Part shown: positions 9,704 to 19,251 of the stretch, piece after piece | Layout of the letters: each line of letters opens with the position of its first letter | How positions within the stretch are numbered: position 1 is the first letter of the stretch | Origin: Trichomonas vaginalis G3 | Lineage: Eukaryota; Parabasalia; Trichomonadida; Trichomonadidae | Assembly (NCBI RefSeq): GCF_026262505.1 | Contig: NC_067205.1 | Location: 26,614,556 to 26,678,555, forward strand | Reading direction: 5' to 3' | DNA length: 64,000 nt | Program-made: the position numbers and the translations under genes | The notes under the pieces: generated by a model | Told to the model about the DNA's origin: nothing | What the model saw: the letters and a program-made list of their open reading frames with translations, nothing else | Database searches by the model: none

Positions 9704-10314
9704 ATCAAATTTATACTAATTTACTTCAAAATACAAAAGTATTTGACAGCTAAAATTAGTTACTTTAGCAAGCCTATCAATACCCTTTTACGATTATTGC
9801 TACTTTTTCGAAATAAAAGTAAAAACAAATTTATACTAATTTACTTCAAAATACAAAAGTATTTGACAGCTAAAATTAGTTACTTTAGCAAGCCTATCAA
9901 TACCCTTTTACGATTATTGCTACTTTTTCGAAATAAAATAAATTTATTAATCAAAAACCTTTTTTTCTAGTAAAATATAAACGAAATTTTTTACCTTATG
10001 AACTTTTGATGGAAATATGCAAATTTAAAATAATAAAGAAAGCCGCGAGCGAAGCGATCGGCTTAGTTCGAAGATTTTGATTCAAATCTTTGCTGATCTG
10101 TAATTCGCGGAAGCCGCGAGCGAATCGAGCGGCTTAGGTCTAAGATTTTGATTCAAATCTTTGCTTATATTCCTTAAATTCTTTATGAAACTCGCAACAG
10201 TTCCATAAAAAATTTTAAATTCTAAACTGTCGAAATTACCGATCGGTAATCACACCCTTCATGGGTGTGTCACTTTTTACAGGTGTGTCACTTTTAGCTA
10301 AAATTACCCCTACT
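9704..10314. repeat. Right terminal repeat of Polinton A
   Basis: This ~610-bp block recurs in opposite orientation at 20836-21488 with high similarity. It contains two direct 120-bp units (from 9716 and 9836), two copies of a block ending in AGATTTTGATTCAAATCTTT, the palindrome ACCGATCGGT, and terminal GTGTCACTTTT repeats. It ends CCCCTACT at 10314. Short frames in it are not genes. Confidence 0.65.
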
Positions 10315-10962
10315 CTCTATTATTTGGGAGTAAATTAACAAATTTGCGAAAATAAGAAAATAGTGATCATAATCCAGGTCATAATATAGATTATGCTAGC
10401 GATGCATATGTAAGATCAAGATCAAAGGTATGTTTGCAATTAGTGACCATTCATCTTCCAATTTACACTTTTTATCGGAATATCCAAACCCTGTAATTTT
10501 AACATTAACAGCTACAACAACAATATTTTCTAAATTCACAGAGCCATAATTTTTTGAGAGATTCAGAACTTATGGCTAAATGGAGAAAATTATTGCAAAT
10601 TCATGTTTAGAATATGATTATAATGCATGGCGAAAACAATGAAATTCAAAAGCCCATTGCCAAATTGTGAAGATTAATTGTGAATTTCTCAGAATTAATT
10701 TGCAATTGCAAAATTGACAATTTCTTCAAAAAAGTGTACCATATTGAGCATTCTATTAAATTACTAGAGAGAATTTGGTATTATCTATTGAACTCTCACA
10801 AAATATGAAACTTTTATATTAACACCCACTAACTCATATATACTCGTTTCTAATTTTAGGATGAAATAAATTGAGTATGGTTTGGCCAGTTTTTTCTCAA
10901 ATTTATTTTCTATTGAAATTTTTGAAAGAATTTAACAGGTATGAACTTCTGACAAGAGAACT
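10315..10962. other. AT-rich intergenic DNA upstream of glucokinase
   Basis: No gene or RNA seen. It lies between the Polinton A end and the glucokinase Inr. If CTCTAT (10315-10320) is the target duplication of Polinton A, the partner would be outside the window. Confidence 0.5.
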
Positions 10963-10970
10963 TCATTTTC
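10963..10970 (+). promoter_or_regulatory. Trichomonad Inr (TCATTTTC) of the glucokinase gene
   Basis: TCATTTTC lies 11 bases before the ATG at 10976. It fits the trichomonad initiator, whose core TCA+1Y(T/A) normally sits within about 20 bases of the start codon. Confidence 0.55.
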
Positions 10971-10975
10971 GTTCA

Positions 10976-12109
10976 ATGTTCGACATCGAACTCGTCAAAA
11001 AGATCAACGATTGGAAGGTATCAGAAGATGGTGCTCTCCCCATCTGCATTGGATGCGATGTTGGTGGCTCCGGTCTCAGAGTAAGAATCTCTTCCTTCAA
11101 CGACAGCGAAAAGTATGTTGACCTCGGTCACGCAAAGGCAAAGTGCACTAAGCAATTAGTTGATGTCCTTGCTGATCTTGAACAGAAAATCAAGCAAGTT
11201 AATGATAAATTCGTCTGCCTCGGAGCAGCTATTGCTGTTGCAGGCCCAATCAAGGCAGGTACAGTCATCCTTACAAACTGGCAAGGTGAGCCAGCAGTTC
11301 GTACACTTACATTAAAGGATCTTCCACAAAAGATTTTCCCAAAGGACAGATCCGTCTTCTTAAACGACCTTGAAGCCGGTGCTTACGGTGTTATCGCCGC
11401 TGCTGATAAAGATATCCTTGAGCAGAACTTCGTTCAGCTCTTCCAGGACAAGGCACCAAAGGGTCCAGTACTTGCTAATGGCAGAACAGCTGTTTTAGCT
11501 ATGGGATCTGGCCTCGGTGCTGCTCTTGTTGTCAGAACACCACTGCTTAAGAACCCATTAGTTCTTCCAACAGAACTTGGTCACGTTCAAATTGCTCCAA
11601 ACATGAAGGAACACAAGAACTTCAAGCAAGAGAGAGAACTCATCCAGCACATCTCCAACCACTACTACAAAGGTGAACTTGACCCAGAATACGAAGATAT
11701 CTGCTCTGGCCGTGGTCTCCCATTAGCTTACCAGTTCTACCACCAGAAGAAGACAGGAGAATTACTTCCTGTTGAACAGATTGATGCTGGTGAAGTTGCA
11801 AAGAAGGCTATGGATGGTGAAGAAGATGCTGTTGACGCTCTTAAGGCTCACTACATTTTCTACCTTAGAGCTGCAAAGGCTATCGCTACATCCCTTTCTT
11901 GCGAATCATGCGTTCTTTCTCTTGATAACCAGGTTAAGAACCACCCATTTGTTATGAAGATCATGAAAGAACTCGAGGATGAGTTCTATGAATTCATTAG
12001 ACCAGATTGGATGAACGGTCTTCGTGTTTACAGCCAGAAATCTATCCTTAACTTTAACATTCTCGGTACTGACTATATGGCACATGCTATTGCCAATAAG
12101 CCAGAATAA
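10976..12109 (+). CDS. Glucokinase (ATP-dependent, bacterial type)
   Basis: Phosphorylates glucose to glucose-6-phosphate at the entry of cytosolic glycolysis. Start taken at 10976 (MFDIELVKKIND): it lies 11 bases after an Inr, and the frame upstream has no supporting ATG. The 377-residue length suits the family. Visible motifs: phosphate-1 loop CDVGGSGLRVRI near residue 30; the catalytic LNDLEAGAYG near 130, holding the conserved Asp that activates the sugar hydroxyl; the glycine-rich MGSGLGAALV near 178; TELGHVQ near 200; and CSGRGL near 243. Codon use is markedly biased to C-ending codons, unlike the flanking element genes, as expected for a highly expressed host gene. Trichomonad glucokinases are known to be of prokaryotic type. 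Confidence 0.9.
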   Translation: MFDIELVKKINDWKVSEDGALPICIGCDVGGSGLRVRISSFNDSEKYVDLGHAKAKCTKQLVDVLADLEQKIKQVNDKFVCLGAAIAVAGPIKAGTVILTNWQGEPAVRTLTLKDLPQKIFPKDRSVFLNDLEAGAYGVIAAADKDILEQNFVQLFQDKAPKGPVLANGRTAVLAMGSGLGAALVVRTPLLKNPLVLPTELGHVQIAPNMKEHKNFKQERELIQHISNHYYKGELDPEYEDICSGRGLPLAYQFYHQKKTGELLPVEQIDAGEVAKKAMDGEEDAVDALKAHYIFYLRAAKAIATSLSCESCVLSLDNQVKNHPFVMKIMKELEDEFYEFIRPDWMNGLRVYSQKSILNFNILGTDYMAHAIANKPE

Positions 12110-13426
12110 ATTATTTACGGTAATTTTTTTCTTTGAGTAAATTATAATTAACTTTCCAAAATACTTTATTTTTATGCGTTTTAGGTATACACATTATTAA
12201 TGTTATCATAAAACAATCATTAGAGAGAAATTTTGAAAAAAAATATGAAACTAATAAAGTTTGTGAATGATACATATAATTGAATTGATCAATATAGTCA
12301 GAATTTTTATGTTTTGTGAACAAAAATGAAGAAAATGGGATAATTTCTAAAAAAAAATACAGGTTAAGTCACAAGTTAATAGTTAATTCTTAATGTATAT
12401 TGATGTGATAATACCTTCATGAATACCTGTAATTTCAAAATACGAAATGAAACTGAAATTGGAGTTATGTTGAAAAAATTTCTAGAAATCTATGGTATTA
12501 AAGAAAATGGTGGCTAATGAAGTCAAATAAAAATCGAATGAATTAAATAATCAAGGATTAAATACAGAAAAGTGCACCTTTAAAAATGTAAAACAATAAA
12601 AAGTTATAAATCAAATATTATGCAATATAACTACTAAAAATGAAAAAATGTATGATAAAAAATAGAATTCAGTACTGTAAGTTTTGAAAAGAATCAAATA
12701 ATTGAATTGAATCAGAGGATTGAGTTGAAATAATGAAAGCAGGTATAAACAACAATAATCTGGATTATCAAAAATTTGTTTACAATATTAATAGCACATA
12801 AAAATTTGAATTGAAAAAATTGAATCTTAAAGTGAAAATAGAAAAAAGTTGAAAAAACGGATACATATTTATGCATAGATTCAAATAAATGAATGAATAT
12901 TGAAATTAAACATGACATGACCAAAAATAAAAATGATGAATAATACTAATTGATATATCCCAGATATAAAAGATTAATTGTAGATTAGAAATAACGAATT
13001 ATTTTCAAATTGAATTTCACTTATAAAATGAATCATGCACAAAACACAATTTTAAAGATATCATTTACAATAATTTTTAATATTTGAATTAAATCCTAAT
13101 TTCATAAATCCTCTCAAAAATCGACAACTGCCTTTTACTGAAATTTGAAAAGAAATATATACAAAATATGTTACTGATCTCGAATTACAAAAGGATTCAT
13201 TTTTTGGAGGTTTTTCTCTCAAAATAATAAACCGCTATTTTATTATTATATATTTAATCAATTATAGTATTTAGAACATTTTTACTCGATTTTTATTTCA
13301 ACAGCGGCTCTTTTCAAAAATCACAAAAATCTCATATTTAAACCGTTATCATGAATAGCCTCTATATATCGGAAAAAATTTTTCCCAATTTTTGGACGAT
13401 AGAAAAATCTTTTTGAAATTCAAAAA
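12110..13426. other. AT-rich intergenic region
   Basis: 1.3 kb of very AT-rich DNA without a credible gene; short frames have no protein-like composition. ATAGAAAAATC near 13400 precedes the next gene. Nothing else stood out. Confidence 0.55.
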
Positions 13427-14125
13427 ATGGCTGAAGTTTGTTCTCCTATCTCTAACGGTCGTCATTTCATGGGCCTCACTGATGGCTTTCCAATTCCCCA
13501 AACGAAGGTTGGAGCGATCCAGCAGATGCTTGGAGTTCCACTAATATCCAATCATCCTAATACTGTGCCTGTCTATGCGAGAACACAGTATTGTGAAATT
13601 AATAATGCTTTCGAGATTGACACTGGCTTAAATGAAAATGGTAGCCCGAAAAATTTCGAGAAGATCTCCGACATGATTATTCAACCACAAGCCATTGGAT
13701 TAATTCCAGCTTCGGAATGGTCACCTCGCCCAATGACCTTAAAACAAATAAGGGACACATATTTCACTCGTCGCAATGGAACAGCTCGACAGTTCGATCT
13801 TAAGTTGTACAATGCCCTATGCATCACAAAAGCGGAACCAACCGCAGCACCATTTATAGGTGTTGAGTGGATCGACTCTAACCATTTTAAAGTCGATGAA
13901 AAGGTATTTTCCCTTTTCCTTGGTACCAAATGCGATAACAATGCACTCTTCGACAAGCAAGGCTCTTTTTCCAAATATGGATTTGAGCAAGTTTATAAGG
14001 GCGCTAACCCTGTACTGTCAAGGAATCCAACGTGTGAAAATGTAGATGATAACACAGTTAGGATTTTTACTGATCCATTGCATCGCTTTGATCGTGATAA
14101 CTCATTTAATCGTGTTGAATTGTAA
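13427..14125 (+). CDS. Conserved-looking hypothetical protein (232 aa)
   Basis: Not recognised. The ATG follows AAATTCAAAAA. Base composition rises in GC across the frame and codon use is host-like, so the gene looks real. The protein is soluble with no signal peptide or membrane segment. It has a Pro-rich first third (PISNGRHF, DGFPIPQTK), a central TYFTRRNGTARQFDLKLYNAL segment that could be a helical DNA- or protein-binding unit, then WIDSNHFKVDEKVFSLFLG. The order helix-rich middle then FLG...KYGF hints at a small winged-helix-like fold, but that is a guess. It stands alone between intergenic deserts. Confidence 0.55.
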   Translation: MAEVCSPISNGRHFMGLTDGFPIPQTKVGAIQQMLGVPLISNHPNTVPVYARTQYCEINNAFEIDTGLNENGSPKNFEKISDMIIQPQAIGLIPASEWSPRPMTLKQIRDTYFTRRNGTARQFDLKLYNALCITKAEPTAAPFIGVEWIDSNHFKVDEKVFSLFLGTKCDNNALFDKQGSFSKYGFEQVYKGANPVLSRNPTCENVDDNTVRIFTDPLHRFDRDNSFNRVEL

Positions 14126-15040
14126 TTTATTAACTATTAATTTGTTTGATTTTATATCAGATAAAGTTTATATGTATTTGTTTACTTCTTATTCGTACTC
14201 TTTTTGGTCTCTATCTGTAATATGTAAACAAAAGATAAGAAATTAATTATTATCAAATTAAAACAAGAATTTGGCCCTTATTTGAAGGATTTTTACAATA
14301 TCAAAAATCACACTGATTTCATGAATTTATCAAAATTATTAAATTGCCGAAAAAATAATTTCATCGATTATCTTTATTTATATGTAATTGCCTCGACTTC
14401 AAAGTAATAATTACATGGTATTTCCAAAAACAGTCAACTATTTAAAAAATTTAGAAAAAATTAAATTGAACAATTCAAATATAATTATAAAGGATTTTGA
14501 AGAGAAAGAATAAAAATATCAATATTACTATTATCTTTTCTCGATTTATATATGCAAAATTAAGCGTTTTAAACATAGTAAAAGGATTTTAATTTAAAAT
14601 AATTCCAAAGAAAATTCGAATTACCAGTTTTCATTTTCATTTTGGAGGATTTTTAAATCATTTTCATGATTTTGAAATTTTTTTGGAAATCATGAGAAAG
14701 CTCACCAGGGTTTATATGTTTAGGTTAATCGAGCAGAGCTTATCTTTCGAATGAAATCAACTTCTATTAATTCGAATTGAAATTACTACACAATCTATTC
14801 AAGAACTTCAGAATATTTTATTACTTTGCTGCTTCAAATATCAAATGCGCACATTTTCTTTCGATTTTATAGCATTAATCCTTCAGGAAAAGAGATTGTA
14901 ACGAAAAAGTTCTTAAACTCTTTACCAACACCACCAAAATCAGGTACCTATCGAATGTAGAGCATAATTCCATACAAAATTGAAAATTAATTTAATAAAA
15001 TCATGATAAATTTTTACAAACAAAAAAGAATAAAATTGTA
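14126..15040. other. AT-rich intergenic region
   Basis: No gene seen. It holds several oligo-T/A runs and one in-frame shadow reading after the previous stop. The genes on either side converge here. Confidence 0.5.
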
Positions 15041-15727
15041 TTAAAAGTACGGCAAATCATTTGGAAATACGTGTTGATCGGCTTCATCTTCTTCGCTTTC
15101 TCTTGGTGAAGTATCCTGAGGAGTTTGCTTATTCGACTGAAATTCGAAATTACTTCCTCTAAGGGTAAAACCGCATCTAGGAGTATATGTATGAGATTTC
15201 TCTTCGATGGCTTGGTAGTTTATTAAAGGCTGCGGAATGTTTACTTCGTTTATCGACATTTTTACCATTCTGATTACATCTGTTTGAATTGGCCTAATTT
15301 TATCCACTTTTGGATCTTGTGGAACAAATTTAGGTTGAATTGGACGAAATTGGAATGAAAAATCTTCTGTAAGTTGTTTATCTTGAAATGTAAAGTATTG
15401 AATTGGTGATGATAGAGGAGAAATGAATGTTCGCGTGTTCTGATTCGAAAAAATCGTTTTGATTTGACTGGTTAAATTTTCTTGAAAAACGTTTGGTTTA
15501 GAAACTTGAATTGGCGCAATATATACTGGAGTGTTGTCAACACTAGGTTTATTTTGAAAGCCGTAATTTATGTTGGCATGATTTTGATTTGAATTTGTTA
15601 CTCTTTCTTTTGGAGGTGGAGTCGCAGCCACATGATTTTTTGCATTGATTTGAGCATCAAGTTCTGCTTTATACGCAGCTTGTTTTTGCCTCCTGGCTTT
15701 AATATCCACATCATCCATAAACATCAT
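15041..15727 (-). CDS. Gln/Pro/Asn-rich protein with a coiled-coil-protein motif (228 aa)
   Basis: Begins MMFMDDVDIKARRQKQAAYKA. The following ARRQKQAAYKAELDAQINAK is a short motif (..KQ..Y...LD.QI..K) found in eukaryotic centrosome/cilium-associated coiled-coil proteins such as the CSPP1/CCDC66 type. Resemblance is by motif only. The rest is low complexity, rich in Gln, Asn, Pro and Phe, probably disordered, with an acidic Ser-rich end (SPRESEEDEADQ). No enzyme signature. A cytoskeletal linker role is plausible for a flagellate, but this is inference. Confidence 0.5.
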   Translation of the reverse strand: MMFMDDVDIKARRQKQAAYKAELDAQINAKNHVAATPPPKERVTNSNQNHANINYGFQNKPSVDNTPVYIAPIQVSKPNVFQENLTSQIKTIFSNQNTRTFISPLSSPIQYFTFQDKQLTEDFSFQFRPIQPKFVPQDPKVDKIRPIQTDVIRMVKMSINEVNIPQPLINYQAIEEKSHTYTPRCGFTLRGSNFEFQSNKQTPQDTSPRESEEDEADQHVFPNDLPYF

Positions 15728-16196
15728 TTTTTCAACGTATAAAAAGTGTCAAAGATTTTAGCATTCTTAAGGGTACGTTGCAATGATACAGGGTATTGAA
15801 TATTATCTATTCTATTTGATGAAAGCGATTAAAAAGTGATACATAATTTACTTATCATTGTTGCGGACCCTTACTTTTTTGAATTAATTTATTGAATTTC
15901 ACATATGCATTATTTCTTCATTTGGATATCATTTTCACATTCCAAGTATATTTTTCCTTTGGCACTAAAACTTTCAGCATCTAAATATTCACTTTATTCG
16001 ATAAATTAATTAAAATGAGTTAAAATCAACAACAGATTGACTTGCTATTAAAATGACAATTGTTTAAAATCCTATTTAAAAAATATATCATATTTATTTT
16101 ATTAAACAAACAGTTCGTAATGAGATATAAGAGACAAACACGAAAATAATAATAGTCAAGATCGGAAATTATTTTTTGGAAAGAAAAGTCCAAAAT
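15728..16196. other. Intergenic region between two minus-strand genes
   Basis: About 470 bases with no gene. The upstream part would hold the promoter of the 15727 gene; no clear Inr was found there. Confidence 0.45.
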
Positions 16197-18290
16197 TCAA
16201 TTAAAAATAAATAATCTTTTAGACCTTTTTTCCTTACAAAAATTATCAATATGGAGAGTGGTTCCTCCATATTCATTTTTATCATTGATATTTGCTCCAT
16301 GTGAAATAAGAAGTTCAGCTGTTTCTTTATGATTATTATATGCTGCAAAATGAAGAGCTGTTCTCCCTTCTTTATCTTTTTCATTGACATTTGCTCCATG
16401 TGAAATAAGAAGTTCAGCTGTTTCTTTATGATTATTATATGCTGCAAAATGAAGAGCTGTTCTCCCTTCTTTATCTTTTTCATTGACATTTGCACCGTGT
16501 GAAATAAGAAATTCAGCTGCTTCTTTACGATTATTTGTTGCAGCAAAATGAAGAGCGGTTTCGCCATGGTAATCTTTTTCATAAATATTCGCTCCATGTG
16601 AAATAAGAAGTTCAGCTGTTTCTTTATGATTATATCGTGCTGCAATATGAAGAGCGGTTCTTCCTTCTTTATCTTTTTCATTGATATTTACACCATGTGA
16701 AATAAGAAGTTCAGCTGTTTTTTTAGTATAATTCATCGCTGCAAAATGAAGAGTGGTTTTACCATTGTAATCTTTTTCATAAATATTTGCACCATGTGAT
16801 ATAAGAAGTTCAACTGTTTCTTTACGATTATGTTTTGCTGCAAAATGAAGGACTGTTCTTCCATCATTATCTTTTTCATTGATATTTACACCATATGAAA
16901 TAAGAAGTTCAGCTGTTTCTTTATGATTACATTGTGCTGCAAAATGAAGAGCTGTTCTCCCTTCTTTATTTTTTTCATTGACATTTGCACCATGTGAAAT
17001 AAGAAGTTCAGCTGTTTCTTTATGATTATTATATGCTGCATTATGGAGAGCTGTTCCTCCATATTCATTTTTATCATTGATATTTGCTCCATGTGAAATA
17101 AGAAGTTCAGCTGTTTCTTTACGATTACTTGTTGCAGCAAAACAAAGAGGGGTTTTGCCATCGTTATCTTTTTCATTGACATTTGCACCGTGTGAAATAA
17201 GAAGTTCAGCTGTTTCTTTATGACTACTTGCCGCCGCAAAATGAAGAGCTGTTCTCCCTTCTTTATCTTTTTCATTGATATTTGCACAATGTGAAATAAG
17301 AAATTCAGCTGTTTCTTTACTATTTCGAGATGCTGCCATATGAAGAGCTGTAGTTCCATCATTATCTTTTTCATTGACATTTGCACCATGTGAAACGAAA
17401 TATTCGCAAAGGGATGGGATGACAAACTTTGCTGAATATATAAAGCATTTGTTAACATCATTAGTTTGATCGAAATAAACTAAAAGTGAATCAAGATTAT
17501 TATATATCGTGCAATAATCTAAATTGATCATTATATTAAACTCATTCATTAAAAATGTTACAAAATCAATGTTGTGTGAAATAATTGCATATCTCATGCA
17601 TTCTTTATCTGGTGTTTGATATTTCAAACATTCACTCATGATCTCTTGATTCCCACACAAAAACGAATATCTAAGACATTTTGGAGTGATTTCTGATTGA
17701 AATTCCGATCTTAATAATTTGAAACAATCAACAGCTCCATGATAACAACATATTTCAAGCAATGAATAATCTTTCATAGGATTTTGATATAATTCAGTAA
17801 CAAGACTTTGATTTTTATCAAAATCTTCTCTTTCAGTAAATATGATGAATCTTTCTAAGTCATTATCCATAATTGCTTTATGAATTGTATCTTTTGTAAG
17901 AATATCGAGATTTGTTGTGTTAAATTTTTCGAAATCATCAGATTTGTTTAATTTAATTCCATATTCCTTATAATATAGATAACGAATAACTTGAGGAACA
18001 CTGATATACTCTTTTACATGATAATCATCAGAAATTAGTTTGGCAAGATAAAAATATGATTTTGTATATCGAAAATTATAAGGGATGATATTTAAAATGT
18101 CTTCTATAATCTTTTTTAGTGGATATTTCTTTGATTCAATCAATTCTGTTTTGATCTTTCTGAAAATCTCGTTTAATTCTCCTACATTTCCAGTTTTCAG
18201 CTGATACAAAGCAATATATAAATCGATGTAGTGTTTATAGATACTTCGCAGCTCACTGTATTTATTTTGGTCATTGTCTTGATCAGACAC
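16197..18290 (-). CDS. DUF3447/ankyrin-repeat protein (697 aa)
   Basis: The N-terminal ~330 residues are the helical DUF3447-type region common in trichomonad ankyrin proteins. Then come eleven 33-residue ankyrin repeats with consensus ANVNEKDKEGRTALHFAA, and a partial twelfth that ends in a divergent basic tail (CKEKRSKRLFIFN). Repeats 10 and 11 are identical in protein, showing recent 99-bp duplication. Ankyrin stacks bind protein partners; the target is unknown. The open frame starts at GTG (18290), not ATG, although an Inr-like TCATTTTATTA stands immediately before it. Family members I recall begin MSDQD, so the GTG sits where ATG is expected. The gene may be a pseudogene, or translation may start further in. 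Confidence 0.8.
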   Translation of the reverse strand: MSDQDNDQNKYSELRSIYKHYIDLYIALYQLKTGNVGELNEIFRKIKTELIESKKYPLKKIIEDILNIIPYNFRYTKSYFYLAKLISDDYHVKEYISVPQVIRYLYYKEYGIKLNKSDDFEKFNTTNLDILTKDTIHKAIMDNDLERFIIFTEREDFDKNQSLVTELYQNPMKDYSLLEICCYHGAVDCFKLLRSEFQSEITPKCLRYSFLCGNQEIMSECLKYQTPDKECMRYAIISHNIDFVTFLMNEFNIMINLDYCTIYNNLDSLLVYFDQTNDVNKCFIYSAKFVIPSLCEYFVSHGANVNEKDNDGTTALHMAASRNSKETAEFLISHCANINEKDKEGRTALHFAAASSHKETAELLISHGANVNEKDNDGKTPLCFAATSNRKETAELLISHGANINDKNEYGGTALHNAAYNNHKETAELLISHGANVNEKNKEGRTALHFAAQCNHKETAELLISYGVNINEKDNDGRTVLHFAAKHNRKETVELLISHGANIYEKDYNGKTTLHFAAMNYTKKTAELLISHGVNINEKDKEGRTALHIAARYNHKETAELLISHGANIYEKDYHGETALHFAATNNRKEAAEFLISHGANVNEKDKEGRTALHFAAYNNHKETAELLISHGANVNEKDKEGRTALHFAAYNNHKETAELLISHGANINDKNEYGGTTLHIDNFCKEKRSKRLFIFN

Positions 18291-18301
18291 TAATAAAATG
18301 A
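18291..18301 (-). promoter_or_regulatory. Inr-like motif TCATTTTATTA abutting a GTG start
   Basis: On the minus strand TCATTTTATTA is followed directly by GTG and the usual SDQD start of the ankyrin protein. The motif fits the trichomonad Inr core TCAYT. Confidence 0.45.
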
Positions 18302-19251
18302 ATTGTGGGATTTCGGAATTTTTCTATCGTCCTAAAAGGACAGAATAAAACATTTCTATATTTTTTGGAGATCTTAACAAAGCTTCCAGATTTTCCAGGA
18401 TATCAACCAGGTGATTGAAATCCAATTCCCAAACAAAATTGGATCGAAATTGAAATCCCATTATCCAGCAATTTTTTCCCTTTGAAATTTCATTATCCAT
18501 CAAAAAATTGATTTTTATGAAATTTTATGATATACTATGTCATTTTTACCACTATAAGGACAATAAACTACTATAGGGCGTGTGAAACGACTTTATCTAC
18601 ATCATTAAAGGACGATAGAAGCGATTTTGGGAAGAGTTAGCAATTGGATATATTTGACTATTTTTATGATCAAGAATGACTTTGAATATTAGATTTGGAT
18701 TCGACCAGAAATGAAGAATTTGCTTGTAGTGGTAAAAATGACATATTGTGTTCATGTATATATTTAGATTTGGATTCGACCAGAAATGAAGAATTTGCTT
18801 TTTGATAAAATTTTTGGTAAAAATTATTTGTGATATGGAAATTTTTATGGAATATGTAAAAATTAATGGAGTTCCTGAAATTTCAATATTCATTCAATTG
18901 ACAATTGATCATGATTTGCCACATTTCGGTTCGAAAGATGGGAAATTGAGGCAAATACAATAGTAACTTTATAAACCATGTGAAAATAATTGAATGAGTT
19001 ATAAATTCTACCTATTTTAGTCTAATTACGGGTTATTTGATCAAATATAACATCATTCGATGGAGCTATTTGGAAAAAGACGCAAAAATTTCGAATAATC
19101 ATGGAATAATGCGCATTTGGTAATAATAATTTCCCATAAAATTATTGAATAAAATAAAATTTATACAAAACTCAAAGTATAGATAAGCTAGGATATGTGA
19201 AAATTACAGTTAATTTATAAAAATATTTTTAATCGCAAATAAATTTTTAAT
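18302..19251. other. Intergenic region with short repeats
   Basis: No gene. A 35-bp direct repeat beginning AGATTTGGATTCGACCAGAA occurs at 18691-18725 and 18766-18800. GTGGTAAAAATGACATA at 18728-18744 is the inverse of 18537-18553. These are too few to call an array. Confidence 0.55.

Larger units (their letters stand above)
1..10314. mobile_element. Maverick/Polinton A, right-hand part (cut by window start)
   Basis: Large virus-like DNA element of the Maverick/Polinton family, cut by the window start. Recognisable parts are an integrase fragment, a long phage-type fibre gene, two structural-type genes, a packaging ATPase region, a Gly/Ala-rich small virion-type protein, an HNH-related gene and a long right terminal repeat. 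The end is placed at 10314, where the sequence read inward starts AGTAGGGGTA; Polinton B starts AGTAGTATATG, so the first five bases agree. The target duplication cannot be tested because the left end lies outside. Several genes look broken (about four or more breaks overall) and a roughly 1 kb insert lies inside it. It is older than Polinton B. Confidence 0.75.

Noticed and set aside
9743-9970. 75-aa frame in the terminal repeat (also 21149-21439)
   Set aside because: Encoded by the two 120-bp direct units; identical sequence in a non-genic solo repeat.
16169-17461. Long overlapping frames opposite or beside the ankyrin repeats
   Set aside because: Out-of-frame readings of the 99-bp ankyrin repeat on the same strand.
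13391-18620. Recurring GGACGATAGAA words (13395, 18325 inverse, 18604)
   Set aside because: Only about 10 bases shared and flanks differ; likely chance in AT-rich DNA.
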